Source: Halieaceae bacterium (lineage in GTDB: Bacteria; Pseudomonadota; Gammaproteobacteria; Pseudomonadales; Halieaceae). Taken from it: a DNA stretch of 64,000 nt. The notes beneath the pieces are model-generated. The model was not told the DNA's origin and searched no databases. It worked only from the letters and a program-made list of their open reading frames with translations. Positions 20,571-29,646 of the stretch are shown piece after piece (position 1 is the first letter of the stretch; every line of letters begins with the position of its first letter). A program made the position numbers and the translations under genes. Location of the stretch: the NCBI GenBank assembly GCA_016744355.1, contig JADGEN010000001.1:55743-119742 (forward strand), read 5' to 3'.

Positions 20571-21088
20571 CCCTCTTGCAGTTGTCGCAAATATTTGAAT
20601 AGTTTGCGACTTGCGGCGGGTGGTTTGTTGTTCTTTGCTTCTCGTTGATGCTGTAAAACCATCTGGCGCAGCTGTTGTCTGTCTGCGTTGGACCAGCGTG
20701 CTACAACCTGTTCAATACCAGCCTGGCCTTGCTCCAGTATGTTGTCCCGCAGTATTTCGAGTGCATGAAATTTGTTGTCGGACTCCTGTTTATGTCGGTA
20801 CATGGCTTCCATGGCGGCTGAAATAGCATCGGAATCTACTTCTCGCATTAACTTGCCAATAAACTGCATATGCCGTTTACGTGCATTTTTGGAGCTTATT
20901 CGGTGTGTTTCCAGTACCGCTTCTATAAGGCGTTCGTCATCGATTGGCACATTGGCCAATTGTTTTTTGCTGAGTTTAGTAAGCGATTCACCAAGCTCCT
21001 GCAACGCCGTCATCTGCCGTTTTACAGCGCTTTTGCTGGGTCCCGAGAATTCTTCATCGAGATCGTCTATATCGTGAGTATCATGCAT
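20567..21088 (-). CDS. yjgA: YjgA/DarP ribosome-associated protein
   Basis: Highly charged 173-residue protein that in E. coli binds late pre-50S particles and helps ribosome assembly (DarP/YjgA). The family pattern KSAVKRQMTALQELGESL...LSKKQL near residues 18-43, the RKRHMQFIGKLMR segment and the basic C-terminus KLFKYLRQL are present; no membrane segment. The start overlaps the end of mgtE by 8 bases, so it is probably co-transcribed downstream of mgtE. In Pseudomonas yjgA lies between tldD and pmbA, both missing here. Confidence 0.92.
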   Translation of the reverse strand: MHDTHDIDDLDEEFSGPSKSAVKRQMTALQELGESLTKLSKKQLANVPIDDERLIEAVLETHRISSKNARKRHMQFIGKLMREVDSDAISAAMEAMYRHKQESDNKFHALEILRDNILEQGQAGIEQVVARWSNADRQQLRQMVLQHQREAKNNKPPAASRKLFKYLRQLQEG

Positions 21089-22433
21089 AAAAAAGTGTCG
21101 CCAGACCTAAGAACGAAACAAAACCTACTACGTCGGTAACCGTGGTGAGAATCACGCCACCGGCTAGTGCGGGGTCGATGTTAATCCTGCTCAATAGCAG
21201 AGGGAGTACAGCTCCAGTCACGGCAGCTGTTACAAGGTTAATCACCATGGCAGCGGCAATAATTATACCCAGACTCCAGTCGTCAAACCACAGTGATGCT
21301 GCTACCGCTACTACGCCGGCCCAGAGAATACCATTGAGTAAGCCTACAGCAAGCTCGCGGTTAATTAACCAGGCCTGGTTGGTTTTTCCAACCTGGCCCA
21401 TGGCTATACCCCGAACCAATATAGTCAATGTTTGCGTTCCGGCTATACCGCCCATGGATGCGACAATGGGCATTAACACGGCCAGAGCGACAACTTTTTC
21501 TATGGTGTCCTGAAACAAGTTGATCATGGAGGCAGCGATGAAAGCGGTGGCGAGATTGATGCCCAACCATACGGCCCGACGTGGAGCGGTTTTTAGAATT
21601 GGGGCGAAAGTGTCCTCGTCTTCATCCAGGCCGGCCATGGACATGAAAGAGTGATCTGCGTCTTCGCGTATAACGTCTACTACATCGTCAATGGTGATAC
21701 GGCCAAGTAGCTTTCCGTTGTCATCTACCACAGGGGCGGACACCCAGTCGTTCCTCTCGAAAAGCCGGGCCACCTCGTCGTCTGGCATATAGGCAGGTAT
21801 TGCTTCAACGTCGGTTGCCATCATTTCCCGCACGGAACAGGATGGGTCAGATACGAGAAGAGTCCGAAGTGGCAGCAAACCGATGAATTGATCACTGCGG
21901 TTGACCACGATGAGATTGTCGGTCATTTCGGGTATTTCTTCGTGGCGGCGAAGGTATCGCAGCACCACTTCGAGAGTAAATCGCGCTCTGATGGTAATAG
22001 CGTCGGTGTTCATCAGGCCGCCGGCAGTATCGTCGGCGTAGTTCAGAACATGCTCCAACCGGGCACGATCCTGGAGATCCATCGAGTTGAGAACTTCGCG
22101 GGTTATACGATCGGGTAGTTGCTGCAGTATATCGGCAACGTCGTCATCCTCGAGGCCTTCGGTGATAACTGCCACCTTTGCCGCGTCCATATCCCTGAGG
22201 AACAATACTTGCAGGTCATCACTGAGTTCCCCGAGAACTTCGCCTTCACGCTTTGCATCGACCAGTTGCCATAAGATGTGGCGAAATTTAGGGGGGGAGG
22301 ACTCCAGTAAGTGAGCAACATCGGCAGTGGGCATCCCATTAAGCATTCTGCGTACGTCAGTGAAGGTGCCACTGTCCAGAGCGTCAGATAGCTCTTCGAG
22401 TTTCTTCTGTGATTTTACCTGGGGATGAGTCAT
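21081..22433 (-). CDS. mgtE: Magnesium transporter MgtE
   Basis: Mg2+-gated Mg2+ channel of the inner membrane. The 450 residues comprise the N-terminal superhelical domain (HLLESSPPKFRHILWQL), tandem CBS domains (about residues 135-265, ending ITIDDVVDVIREDA), a connecting helix and five transmembrane helices with the pore signature GIAGTQTLTILVRGIAMG and the C-terminal PLLLSRINIDPALAGGVILTTVTDVVGF region. Follows ptsO after 8 bases in a six-gene minus-strand run beginning at rpoN, as in Pseudomonas. Confidence 0.96.
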   Translation of the reverse strand: MTHPQVKSQKKLEELSDALDSGTFTDVRRMLNGMPTADVAHLLESSPPKFRHILWQLVDAKREGEVLGELSDDLQVLFLRDMDAAKVAVITEGLEDDDVADILQQLPDRITREVLNSMDLQDRARLEHVLNYADDTAGGLMNTDAITIRARFTLEVVLRYLRRHEEIPEMTDNLIVVNRSDQFIGLLPLRTLLVSDPSCSVREMMATDVEAIPAYMPDDEVARLFERNDWVSAPVVDDNGKLLGRITIDDVVDVIREDADHSFMSMAGLDEDEDTFAPILKTAPRRAVWLGINLATAFIAASMINLFQDTIEKVVALAVLMPIVASMGGIAGTQTLTILVRGIAMGQVGKTNQAWLINRELAVGLLNGILWAGVVAVAASLWFDDWSLGIIIAAAMVINLVTAAVTGAVLPLLLSRINIDPALAGGVILTTVTDVVGFVSFLGLATLFYA

Positions 22434-22441
22434 TTGCAGAC

Positions 22442-22711
22442 CTACTCGGCCTCGTCAAACCGGTTATCTATCAACGCCTGCAAGGCATTGAATGCGGCTT
22501 CTTCGTCTTTTCCTGCGATATGCAGATCCAGTACCGTGCCCTTACCAGCTGCCAGCATCATAATAGACATAATGCTCTTACCGTCCACCAAATTGCCGTC
22601 TTTGCCCGTCTGGATTGCACTGGAGAACGAGGATGCGCAACTCACGAACTTGGCTGCCGCACGAGCGTGCAGTCCGAGTTTATTAATGATGGTTACTTGA
22701 GTTTCAATCAC
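22442..22711 (-). CDS. ptsO: Nitrogen-PTS phosphocarrier NPr (HPr family)
   Basis: HPr-like phosphocarrier of the nitrogen phosphotransferase chain (EI-Ntr to NPr to EIIA-Ntr). From the GTG at 22711 the protein is 89 residues, with phospho-accepting His15 in KLGLHARAA and the regulatory Ser46 in GKSIMSIMML. A longer reading from 22876 would run into the rapZ reading frame and add no HPr sequence. GTG overlaps the rapZ stop (GTGA), implying coupling. Confidence 0.93.
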   Translation of the reverse strand: MIETQVTIINKLGLHARAAAKFVSCASSFSSAIQTGKDGNLVDGKSIMSIMMLAAGKGTVLDLHIAGKDEEAAFNALQALIDNRFDEAE

Positions 22712-23571
22712 GGTATTAACTGTAGTTCCCTGTGTCGCAGATGTACCTGGGGAAGCTGGTTTTGATAATGGGAAAACAAGCTCTCTGCCAAGTATACTGA
22801 CCGATGTTGGCCGCCTGTACAACCCAGCGCAATGGTAATATAACTGCGATTGCCATCCCTGTAATGAGGCAACCATTTATCCAGGTAACTGCGAATATCC
22901 TGGAATAAGTCGTTGGTTAGAGGTTGCTCTTGCAGGAATTTCTGTACCGCCTCATCACGACCAGTAAGCAGGCGTAGCGAGCTGACCCAGTGTGGATTGG
23001 GCAGCATGCGCACGTCGAATACCAGATCTGCGTCGCGTGGTACGCCATGCTTGAAGCCAAATGACTGGAATAAGACCGACATCGTTGCAGAATCCAGACC
23101 GACCAGACGCTGTTTAACGGTGTCGCGCAGGTCATAAATTGTCATTTGGCTGGTGTCGAGTATCAGAGTCGCGTTTTTTGAAATGGGCTCCAACAGTGCT
23201 CTTTCTTTTTCTATAGCGTCTGCCAGCGGCGTGCTCTCATTACTCAGCGGGTGCCGTCTGCGAGTTTCACTAAAGCGTTTGGTGAGTGAGTTGTCTTCGG
23301 CATCGAGGAATAGCACTTTGCTTGTAACAGAGGAGGGCAGAGATGCCATTACGTCGGGAAAATTCTTCAGATCCATCCAGGCATTGCGTGCATCGATGCA
23401 TACGGCGGTGCCATGGAAGTGCCCAAAGGCATCGCGGCTGGCCTCGGCAACTAGTGCGGGTAATAGCGAGACCGGCAGATTATCTATACAGTAATAACCT
23501 TCATCTTCCAGTTGATGCAGGGCTGTACTTTTTCCCGACCCGGAGCGGCCGCTGATGATTAGCAACTCCAT
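22708..23571 (-). CDS. rapZ: RNase adapter / nucleotide-binding protein RapZ
   Basis: In E. coli RapZ binds the small RNA GlmZ and recruits RNase E to control glucosamine-6-phosphate synthase. The 287 residues show the P-loop GRSGSGKS (residues 8-15), Walker B-like VLFLDAEDNSL, the SFGFKHGVPRDADLVFDVRMLPNPHW block at about residues 170-195, and the C-terminal IALGCTGGQHRSVYLAE motif. Lies between ptsN and ptsO, the standard location. Confidence 0.95.
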   Translation of the reverse strand: MELLIISGRSGSGKSTALHQLEDEGYYCIDNLPVSLLPALVAEASRDAFGHFHGTAVCIDARNAWMDLKNFPDVMASLPSSVTSKVLFLDAEDNSLTKRFSETRRRHPLSNESTPLADAIEKERALLEPISKNATLILDTSQMTIYDLRDTVKQRLVGLDSATMSVLFQSFGFKHGVPRDADLVFDVRMLPNPHWVSSLRLLTGRDEAVQKFLQEQPLTNDLFQDIRSYLDKWLPHYRDGNRSYITIALGCTGGQHRSVYLAESLFSHYQNQLPQVHLRHRELQLIP

Positions 23572-23581
23572 AGTGGTGTCC

Positions 23582-24040
23582 TCAGGAAGTCCAGTGCGTT
23601 GCGGTGGCGTAGAGTTCCTGTGCGTTGCTGGCAGAGCGCAACTGACTACAAAAGTCGTCCTGACTGAATAGCCGCGCTATGCCTGCCAAAATATCCAGAT
23701 GCTGCTGTTGTGCCTCTTCAGGTACGAGCAAAATAAACAAAATATCGACTGCTTGATCATCCGGTGAGTCGAAATCGATGGGTTCCTGAAGGGTGACCAG
23801 TGTGCCGATCGCCTGGTCGCACTTATTGACCCTGCAATGTGGAATGGCAATTCCTTTTCCCAGGCCGGTGCTTCCCAGTTTTTCTCTAGCAAGCAGGCTG
23901 GAAAAAATAAGCTCGTAAGGTAGCAGCTTCTGATCATCGCTAATAACGTGTGCGGCAGTTTCAAATAATTTTTTTTGGCTGACTCCAGGCGCATGGCACA
24001 CCGTACGCCCTAGAGTCAGGATATCACTTAAGGTTTGCAT
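23582..24040 (-). CDS. ptsN: PTS IIA-like nitrogen regulatory protein
   Basis: EIIA-Ntr, the terminal phosphoryl acceptor of the nitrogen PTS; regulates K+ transport and stress responses in relatives. The 152-residue protein has the phosphorylated His68 in GIAIPHCRV and the EIIA(fru)-like fold indicated by LVTLQEPIDFDSPDDQAVDILFILLVPE in the middle. Located between hpf and rapZ, spaced 12 and 10 bases, so co-transcribed. Confidence 0.95.
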   Translation of the reverse strand: MQTLSDILTLGRTVCHAPGVSQKKLFETAAHVISDDQKLLPYELIFSSLLAREKLGSTGLGKGIAIPHCRVNKCDQAIGTLVTLQEPIDFDSPDDQAVDILFILLVPEEAQQQHLDILAGIARLFSQDDFCSQLRSASNAQELYATATHWTS

Positions 24041-24052
24041 AGTTGTTTAGCG

Positions 24053-24340
24053 TTAACGTCCTCGAGATTTTTCTTTGTGTTTTATCAGTTGGCGATCCAG
24101 TTTGTCTGCGAGGGCGTCAATCGCAGCATACATGTCCTCTGAGTCAGCAGCTGCGAAAATGTCAGCCCCGGAGATGTGTATGTTCGCTTCGGCCTTTTGT
24201 GTGAGTTTTTCTACGATAAGGGTAACTTCGATGTTTGTGATTTGATCGAAATGTCGTTGTAAGCGTTCAAATTTACTACCTACATATTCCCGCAGGGGGG
24301 GGGTAACCTCTACATGGTGACCACTGACGTTCAGTTGCAT
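24053..24340 (-). CDS. hpf: Ribosome hibernation promoting factor (short HPF)
   Basis: Binds the 30S decoding channel in stationary phase and promotes 100S ribosome dimers. The 95-residue protein has the beta-alpha-beta HPF/YfiA fold: MQLNVSGHHVEVTPPLREYV, then the helix KFERLQRHFDQITNIEV, and DMYAAIDALADKLDRQLIKHKEK at the C-terminus, which places it in the short form without a dimerisation tail. The AGGAG 5 bases upstream is a strong ribosome site. It lies 75 bases downstream of rpoN, with two hairpins in between. Confidence 0.95.
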   Translation of the reverse strand: MQLNVSGHHVEVTPPLREYVGSKFERLQRHFDQITNIEVTLIVEKLTQKAEANIHISGADIFAAADSEDMYAAIDALADKLDRQLIKHKEKSRGR

Positions 24341-24362
24341 AAGTAACTCCTTTTCATGTGAA

Positions 24363-24400
24363 ATCGGGGGGTTCCCGATACCGGCAATGCCGGATTTTTT
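24363..24400. repeat. Two tandem hairpins between rpoN and hpf
   Basis: Two adjacent inverted repeats: ATCGGG/CCCGAT with a 5-base loop (24363-24379), then CCGGC/GCCGG with a 3-base loop (24381-24393). On the plus strand the second is followed by TTTTTT at 24395-24400, the look of a short Rho-independent terminator, although all neighbouring genes run on the minus strand. In the hpf transcript they would fold in the 5' leader, ending about 20 bases before the start codon. Confidence 0.5.
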
Positions 24401-24415
24401 ATACGTGCTTTAAGT

Positions 24416-25939
24416 TTAGACTAATCTCTTGCGTTCGTTCGAGGGGGGAATGAATAAACTGTCCCGATATTTTGCGATTGTTCTTCTCGCCACCTCAATG
24501 CCCTGTTCTTCCAGTAATTTAGTGATTTTGTTGTCGCTGAGTGGCTTGCGTGGGTTTTCCGCTGCTACCAGTTTCTTGATCAGTGCCCTTATCGCTGTAG
24601 ACGAACACTCCCCTCCGGTACTTGTGGCCACGTGGCTGGAGAAAAAATATTTTAGCTCAAAGATTCCCCGGGGAGTGTGCATGTATTTTTGCGTAGTAAC
24701 ACGCGAGATGGTTGACTCATGCATTTCTACTGCTTCGGCTATTTCGTGCAATACGAGGGGCTTCATTGCCTCTGCGCCATATTCCAGAAAGCCCCGTTGG
24801 TGTTCTACTATTTTCGTCGCGACCTTCATCAGTGTTTCATTTCGGCTGTTTAGGCTTTTGAGAAACCAACGTGCTTCCTGCAGGTTATCGCGCAAGTAAG
24901 TGTTGTCCGAGCTGCTGTCTGCGCGCTTGATCAGTTTAGCGTAATCGTTGTTAATGCGCAGTTTTGGTGAGATATCCGGGTTTAATTCTACAGCCCAACG
25001 CTCGCCCTTTTTGCTGACATAGACATCTGGAGCGATGTACTCAGTGCTCTCTTTCTGTACTGACTGACCGGGAAAGGGGTCTAGCGATTGAATTAGCGCC
25101 AGCACTTGCCTGAAATCGTCCTCTGTCAGTTTAGTACGCCTGAGAATTTGAGTGTAATCACCATTGCTGAGTTGGCCTGCGTGCCGGGTCAGTAATAATC
25201 GTGCTTGTTCAAGCCACGGTGTTTTTGCCGGCAATTGCTGGAGTTGCACCAGCAGGCACTCCTGTAGGTCACTGGTGCAAACGCCTGCCGGCTCAAAGTG
25301 TTGCAGGCAATGCAGGACAGCGACAACTTCTTCTATATCGATCTCGATTCTCGTGCCGTTCTCTGAAATCAGATAATCATGGATTTCCTCTACCGTCATG
25401 GTCAAGCGACCATTGCTGTCAGTGGCATCTATGATTGTCACGGCGATAGCTTTGTCCACATCTGACAAGCGGGTCAGATTGAGCTGCCACAGCAGTGATT
25501 CCTGCAGGGATTCATCGGCGGAGTTTCGACTTTCAAAGTCTGTGTCCGGCGCAGTGTTAGTCGATGAGGAAGGTGCTGAGGCTGAGGGAAGCGCATCTTC
25601 CCATTGGCTGTCGACCGGCAATTCTTCGGGCATATTAACTGCCCAATCATCGTCCTGGGTATCTTGACCTGTCGCCTCGCCCTCGAGGTTTTCCAGAGGG
25701 CCTTCACGCTCCAGAGGTGCGGGGCTTTCGTCATAGGAGGTGTCCGCTTCAGCTTTCACCGGTTCAGCGGCTTGTTCCGCTTCATCTTCCGAGACTTCCA
25801 GTAGTGGATTGCTTTCTAGCGCTTGCTGAATTTCCTGTTGCAGATCCAGCGTGGAGAGCTGTAATAATTTGATGGCCTGCTGCAACTGCGGTGTCATCGT
25901 CAGCTGCTGGCCGAGCTTGAGTTGGAGCGATTGTTTCAT
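24416..25939 (-). CDS. rpoN: RNA polymerase sigma-54 factor
   Basis: Sigma-54, used for nitrogen, motility and other enhancer-activated promoters. The start at 25939 gives the canonical N-terminus [19 protein letters not shown]; a longer reading from 25981 adds 14 non-family residues. Region I ends near residue 50, followed by an acidic Region II (about residues 50-130), the core-binding domain, and the C-terminal RpoN box [12 protein letters not shown]. Length 507 is normal. First gene of the rpoN-hpf-ptsN-rapZ-ptsO-mgtE run, with its own likely promoter at 25999-26027. Confidence 0.97.
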   Translation of the reverse strand: MKQSLQLKLGQQLTMTPQLQQAIKLLQLSTLDLQQEIQQALESNPLLEVSEDEAEQAAEPVKAEADTSYDESPAPLEREGPLENLEGEATGQDTQDDDWAVNMPEELPVDSQWEDALPSASAPSSSTNTAPDTDFESRNSADESLQESLLWQLNLTRLSDVDKAIAVTIIDATDSNGRLTMTVEEIHDYLISENGTRIEIDIEEVVAVLHCLQHFEPAGVCTSDLQECLLVQLQQLPAKTPWLEQARLLLTRHAGQLSNGDYTQILRRTKLTEDDFRQVLALIQSLDPFPGQSVQKESTEYIAPDVYVSKKGERWAVELNPDISPKLRINNDYAKLIKRADSSSDNTYLRDNLQEARWFLKSLNSRNETLMKVATKIVEHQRGFLEYGAEAMKPLVLHEIAEAVEMHESTISRVTTQKYMHTPRGIFELKYFFSSHVATSTGGECSSTAIRALIKKLVAAENPRKPLSDNKITKLLEEQGIEVARRTIAKYRDSLFIPPSNERKRLV

Positions 25940-25998
25940 AAGCTCGCTTGCTACACCCTTAACCTCGCGGCGTTGCCGCAATTAGTTTATCTGATAAG

Positions 25999-26027
25999 AG
26001 TGTAGCTCTGGGAAAGTGTGTAATCAA
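25999..26027 (-). promoter_or_regulatory. Likely rpoN promoter
   Basis: On the minus strand TTGATT (26027-26022) and TACACT (26004-25999) are separated by exactly 17 bases, about 60 bases before the rpoN ATG, in the 183-base lptB-rpoN gap. This is a fair sigma-70 match found by eye. Nothing else recognisable is in that gap. Confidence 0.5.
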
Positions 26028-26122
26028 CCAGCTGGCTCGATTATTGCTAGGTTTGTGATGTGATCGGCTAACAGGACGGAAAGAACCTTGAGTCTATGGT
26101 GGGGCAAGACGTTGAAGGCAGG

Positions 26123-26848
26123 TCACATTGTGAATTCGTCACCCAGGTAAGTGCGACGCACCTGTTCATTGCTCAATATTACCTCCGCTGAACCGGAGGC
26201 GATGATATGACCCTCGCCAACGATATAGGCCTTCTCACAGATATCGAGAGTATCTCTCACATTGTGGTCAGTTATAAGGACGCCAATACCCCGATCGCGC
26301 AGGTGAGTAACAATTTCCTTGATGTCTTTTACCGAAATTGGATCGACGCCGGCGAAGGGTTCATCGAGCAAAATGAATTCTGGCTCGCTTGCCAGCGCTC
26401 TGGCGATTTCTATCCTGCGGCGTTCGCCCCCTGACAATGCCTGCCCAAGGCTATCGCGCAAGTGCGCTACGTGAAACTCCTCCAGCAGTTGGTCGCAACG
26501 TTCCAGGCGCTGTTTCTTGTTCAGGTCTGGCCGAGTTTCCAAAATAGCCAATATATTGTCCCTGACAGAGAGCTTGCGAAAAATGGATGCTTCCTGGGGT
26601 AGGTAGCCGATACCACGTCGCGCACGTTCGTGCATTGCCAGCGCTGTTAGGTCATCGCCGTCAATGGCGATAGCGCCCCGGTCAGCTTTGATGATGCCTA
26701 CGATCATGTAAAAGCAGGTCGTCTTGCCCGCGCCGTTGGGTCCTAGTAGCCCGACAATTTGGCCACTGCTTATTTCCAGAGATACGTCCTGGACGACTTC
26801 TCGGCCCTTGTAGGCCTTTGCCAGATTACTCGCTGTCAGCCGCGCCAT
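26123..26848 (-). CDS. lptB: LPS export ATPase LptB
   Basis: ATPase of the LptB2FG transporter, which extracts lipopolysaccharide from the inner membrane. Visible ABC motifs: Walker A GPNGAGKT near residues 36-43, signature LSGGERRR, Walker [13 protein letters not shown], and the switch His in [10 protein letters not shown]. The 241-residue length is normal. Overlaps lptA by 23 bases. The gene normally two upstream, lptC, is not between lptA and kdsD. Confidence 0.96.
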   Translation of the reverse strand: MARLTASNLAKAYKGREVVQDVSLEISSGQIVGLLGPNGAGKTTCFYMIVGIIKADRGAIAIDGDDLTALAMHERARRGIGYLPQEASIFRKLSVRDNILAILETRPDLNKKQRLERCDQLLEEFHVAHLRDSLGQALSGGERRRIEIARALASEPEFILLDEPFAGVDPISVKDIKEIVTHLRDRGIGVLITDHNVRDTLDICEKAYIVGEGHIIASGSAEVILSNEQVRRTYLGDEFTM

Positions 26849-27365
26849 GCTCGTCCTTTTCTATCATGCTAGGGGGAATGACCACATTAACCCGACTGTT
26901 TTCCTGCGTGGCATCTGAATCTGCTTTGACTAACTCTTGTGAAATGAAGTAGTCGATTGTTTTTCCTGTAACCTTTGATCCTCCTTGTTCTATTTGGGCT
27001 TTGGTTTGCAGATGAACCCTGTCTTCTTTTTCATAGTACTCAATCGTCTGCGCATGTGCGTGCATCAGCTCTTTGTCGATCTCGGGTTTTTGCTGCATGC
27101 GGGCGGGGTTGCCGGTGGCTACGATTTTTCCCGCGCCTTCGGATTCCTGGTATATCGTTATCTTGTCGGCGGTAATACGTAGTGTCCCCTGCACGAATTC
27201 AACACTACCGGTGTAGGTGGTCAGGCCTGCTTTTTCATCTCGTGTGGCCTGGTCGGCAGAGATGTGAATTGCTTGTTCTCTGTCTGTGGGAAGGCCCATA
27301 GACGCCGGTGAAGCCAATAAGCACAAAAGGCCCAAGGCGGCAATATTAGCGCGAAGCAGGTGCAT
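26826..27365 (-). CDS. lptA: LPS transport periplasmic protein LptA
   Basis: Periplasmic OstA-domain bridge protein carrying LPS from the inner to the outer membrane. A cleavable signal ([18 protein letters not shown]) is followed by [32 protein letters not shown], residues 33-64, the start of the beta-jellyroll with the typical Y-x-G-x-V pattern. The 179 residues match LptA. Start at 27365; the 123 bases between it and kdsD contain no gene. Confidence 0.92.
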   Translation of the reverse strand: MHLLRANIAALGLLCLLASPASMGLPTDREQAIHISADQATRDEKAGLTTYTGSVEFVQGTLRITADKITIYQESEGAGKIVATGNPARMQQKPEIDKELMHAHAQTIEYYEKEDRVHLQTKAQIEQGGSKVTGKTIDYFISQELVKADSDATQENSRVNVVIPPSMIEKDEHGAADSE

Positions 27366-27488
27366 AGATGCTCTCCGGATTTGCTTGCATTTAGTTTGTA
27401 CCCTTAAAGCATTTGAACAAAAAAGTACGCTTGAAGTTCCAACGAGTCCAATTTTTTCTTAAAATTCTTCAAAGCTCTATTTTCGCGT

Positions 27489-28469
27489 TCAGATAAGTCC
27501 TGCTTTCAATAGCATGCTGAGGTGGATAATACCCACGATGTTCTTTTGATGGTCAGTAACAACGAGTGAACTAATTTTATTCTGTTCCATGATACGCAAC
27601 GACTCGGCAGCGAGCATGCCGGTTTTCACTGTTTTGCAGCCCTTGACCATCACTTTTGAAATAGCGGCAGATTTAATGTCGACGTCGGAGTCCAGCACGC
27701 GTCGCAAATCACCATCTGTAAAAATCCCGGCCAGTGCTCCCTCGTCGTCTACAACGGTTGTCATGCCCAGCCCTTTACTGCTTATTTCCATTAGAGCAGC
27801 TGAAAGCACTGTCGATAGGCCCACCCGAGGGATATCGGGCCCCTCGTACATCACATCTTCAACTTTAAGAAGTAGCTGCTTCCCAAGAGTGCCTCCGGGA
27901 TGAGAGAACGCGAAGTCCTCTGCGGTGAAGCCTCTGGCCTCGAGCAGAGCTATGGCCAATGCATCCCCCATCACAAGTGCGGTTGTCGTGCTTGAGGTCG
28001 GGGCGAGATCCAAGGGGCAGGCTTCGGTCTCCACACCTGTATTGAGGTGGGCGTTCGAGGCGCTGGCCAGGGGTGATTTATCGTTTCCCGTCATACTTAT
28101 CAGGGCAACTCCCATGCGTTTCATCAACGGTAGAAGCGTGACAAGTTCTGCTACGGCGCCGCTGTTTGACAACGCGATGACAGCATCATTCTCGGTAATC
28201 ATGCCCATGTCACCGTGGCTTGCTTCTCCGGGATGTACAAAGAAAGCAGGTGTGCCAGTACTGGCCAGAGTAGCGGCGATTTTACGCGCTATATGTCCGG
28301 ACTTACCCATGCCGGTAACTATCACTCGCCCGCTAGTTTGCAAAAGTAGGTCGCACGCGCTGGCAAATTCACTGCCGATGCGCGACTCCAGGTCGGCCAC
28401 GGCTTCGGCTTCCATTCGAATTGTGCGCTGCGCCGAGGCAATGAAGCCTGCGGGGTTGTCTTTGCTCAT
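27489..28469 (-). CDS. kdsD: Arabinose-5-phosphate isomerase
   Basis: Converts ribulose-5-phosphate to arabinose-5-phosphate, the first step toward KDO for LPS. Start at 28469 gives MSKDNPAGF and 326 residues; an upstream reading to 28616 runs back into the yrbG gene. N-terminal SIS domain with GMGKSGHIARKIAATLASTGTP (about residues 53-74) and the HPGEASHGD motif, then two CBS domains in the C-terminal third. It is followed by lptA, whereas in relatives kdsC and lptC come between. Confidence 0.93.
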   Translation of the reverse strand: MSKDNPAGFIASAQRTIRMEAEAVADLESRIGSEFASACDLLLQTSGRVIVTGMGKSGHIARKIAATLASTGTPAFFVHPGEASHGDMGMITENDAVIALSNSGAVAELVTLLPLMKRMGVALISMTGNDKSPLASASNAHLNTGVETEACPLDLAPTSSTTTALVMGDALAIALLEARGFTAEDFAFSHPGGTLGKQLLLKVEDVMYEGPDIPRVGLSTVLSAALMEISSKGLGMTTVVDDEGALAGIFTDGDLRRVLDSDVDIKSAAISKVMVKGCKTVKTGMLAAESLRIMEQNKISSLVVTDHQKNIVGIIHLSMLLKAGLI

Positions 28470-28482
28470 GTTTGTCTGCCCA

Positions 28483-29457
28483 CTAGAGGGTTGAATATAA
28501 CCAATAATAATAACCGCCATACAAGGAGAGTAACAAGGCTCCCATTGAGCGACCCAGGTAGGCATGTTCCGCTGGCGCTCTTTTGCGTTTTCGGCCGACT
28601 TGAATGCCCACTGCAAGTATCAGCGTGATGCCCGCCATAGCTGCGTAGTCGCGAGAGAGCACTGCGGGGTCGAGAAGTTCGCCGTTGATGATCCCTGGAA
28701 TTGACATTACGCCGAGCAAATTGAACAAGTTGGAGCCAATAATATTACCCAGCGCAATTTCAGTGTGCCCTCGCAGGGCGCTCGCCATGGTAGCTGCGAG
28801 TTCGGGTAAACTGGTACCAATTGCGACAACAGTAAGGCCAATTATCAGTTCGGACACACCTAACTGTTCTGCAACAGCTATAGCGCCCCATACCAGCAGA
28901 CGAGAACTGGCCACCAGTAGAGTCAAACCAAATATGAAGGTAACCCACGCTCTCATCGGTCGCAGGTGCTGTAGCGGTTCTTCCTCGGCCTCCTCGACTA
29001 GTGCAATATCCCCCGACTGGCTGCGCACCATCTGGAATAGAATTACGAATAGCGCTCCCATCATCAGGGAACCGTCAATTTTTGAAATTTCGCCATCTAG
29101 AAGTAGCAGTCCAACACCCAGGGTGACGATCAGTAGCGCCGGAATCTCCTGTCGCATGCAGGCGTGGTGGATAGACATGGGTACGACCAGAATTGTAATT
29201 CCAAGCACAAGCCCGGTATTAGCAATATTGGAGCCAATAGCATTGCCTACTGCAAGGTCTCCGGCACTCGACATGGAAGAGATAATCGAGACGAGTACCT
29301 CGGGCGCAGAGGTGCCCAGAGAGACTATAGTCAAACCTATAACAATGGGCGACATGCCCATATTTTCAGCAATAGACGCTGCACCGGAGACGAACAGATC
29401 CGCGCTCCAGATGAGTATGATAAAGCCGACCAAGATGGCGGCTGCTGCAATCAGCAT
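28483..29457 (-). CDS. yrbG: YrbG-type sodium/calcium exchanger family protein
   Basis: CaCA-family inner-membrane antiporter. At 324 residues it has about ten hydrophobic helices and the two inverted alpha-repeats of the family: SLGTSAPEVLVS with GNAIGSNIANTGLVLG, and AIGTSLPELAAT with GNIIGSNLFNLLGV, containing the Glu residues that bind the cation. Start at 29457; 46 further codons upstream are of mixed character. It heads the yrbG-kdsD-lptA-lptB unit and is divergent from mlaC, matching E. coli order. Confidence 0.92.
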   Translation of the reverse strand: MLIAAAAILVGFIILIWSADLFVSGAASIAENMGMSPIVIGLTIVSLGTSAPEVLVSIISSMSSAGDLAVGNAIGSNIANTGLVLGITILVVPMSIHHACMRQEIPALLIVTLGVGLLLLDGEISKIDGSLMMGALFVILFQMVRSQSGDIALVEEAEEEPLQHLRPMRAWVTFIFGLTLLVASSRLLVWGAIAVAEQLGVSELIIGLTVVAIGTSLPELAATMASALRGHTEIALGNIIGSNLFNLLGVMSIPGIINGELLDPAVLSRDYAAMAGITLILAVGIQVGRKRKRAPAEHAYLGRSMGALLLSLYGGYYYWLYSTL

Positions 29458-29646
29458 GTACGCAAATTTCCTGTTACAGTGTGCGTCGCCCAAAAGCAGT
29501 GGAACTGAGCGACCATTGTTGTAGTCATAGGTATGAGGAATATACTTTGAAGTGCCAGCAACCCTCAGCAAAGCCGGAATTATACAGTGCAATGCGAGGG
29601 TGGATACCAGAATTTAAGGTTTAAGTGAAGGTTTAGGGAGAGAGGG

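Noticed and set aside
22712..22876. Longer ptsO start giving 144 residues
   Set aside because: The extra 55 residues are an alternative frame of the rapZ 3' end; HPr proteins begin at the VIETQVTI segment.
28685..29524. 279-codon plus-strand frame opposite yrbG
   Set aside because: It is the antisense shadow of a clear CaCA antiporter gene; the translation is Ser/Thr/Ile-rich with no domain and has no ribosome site.
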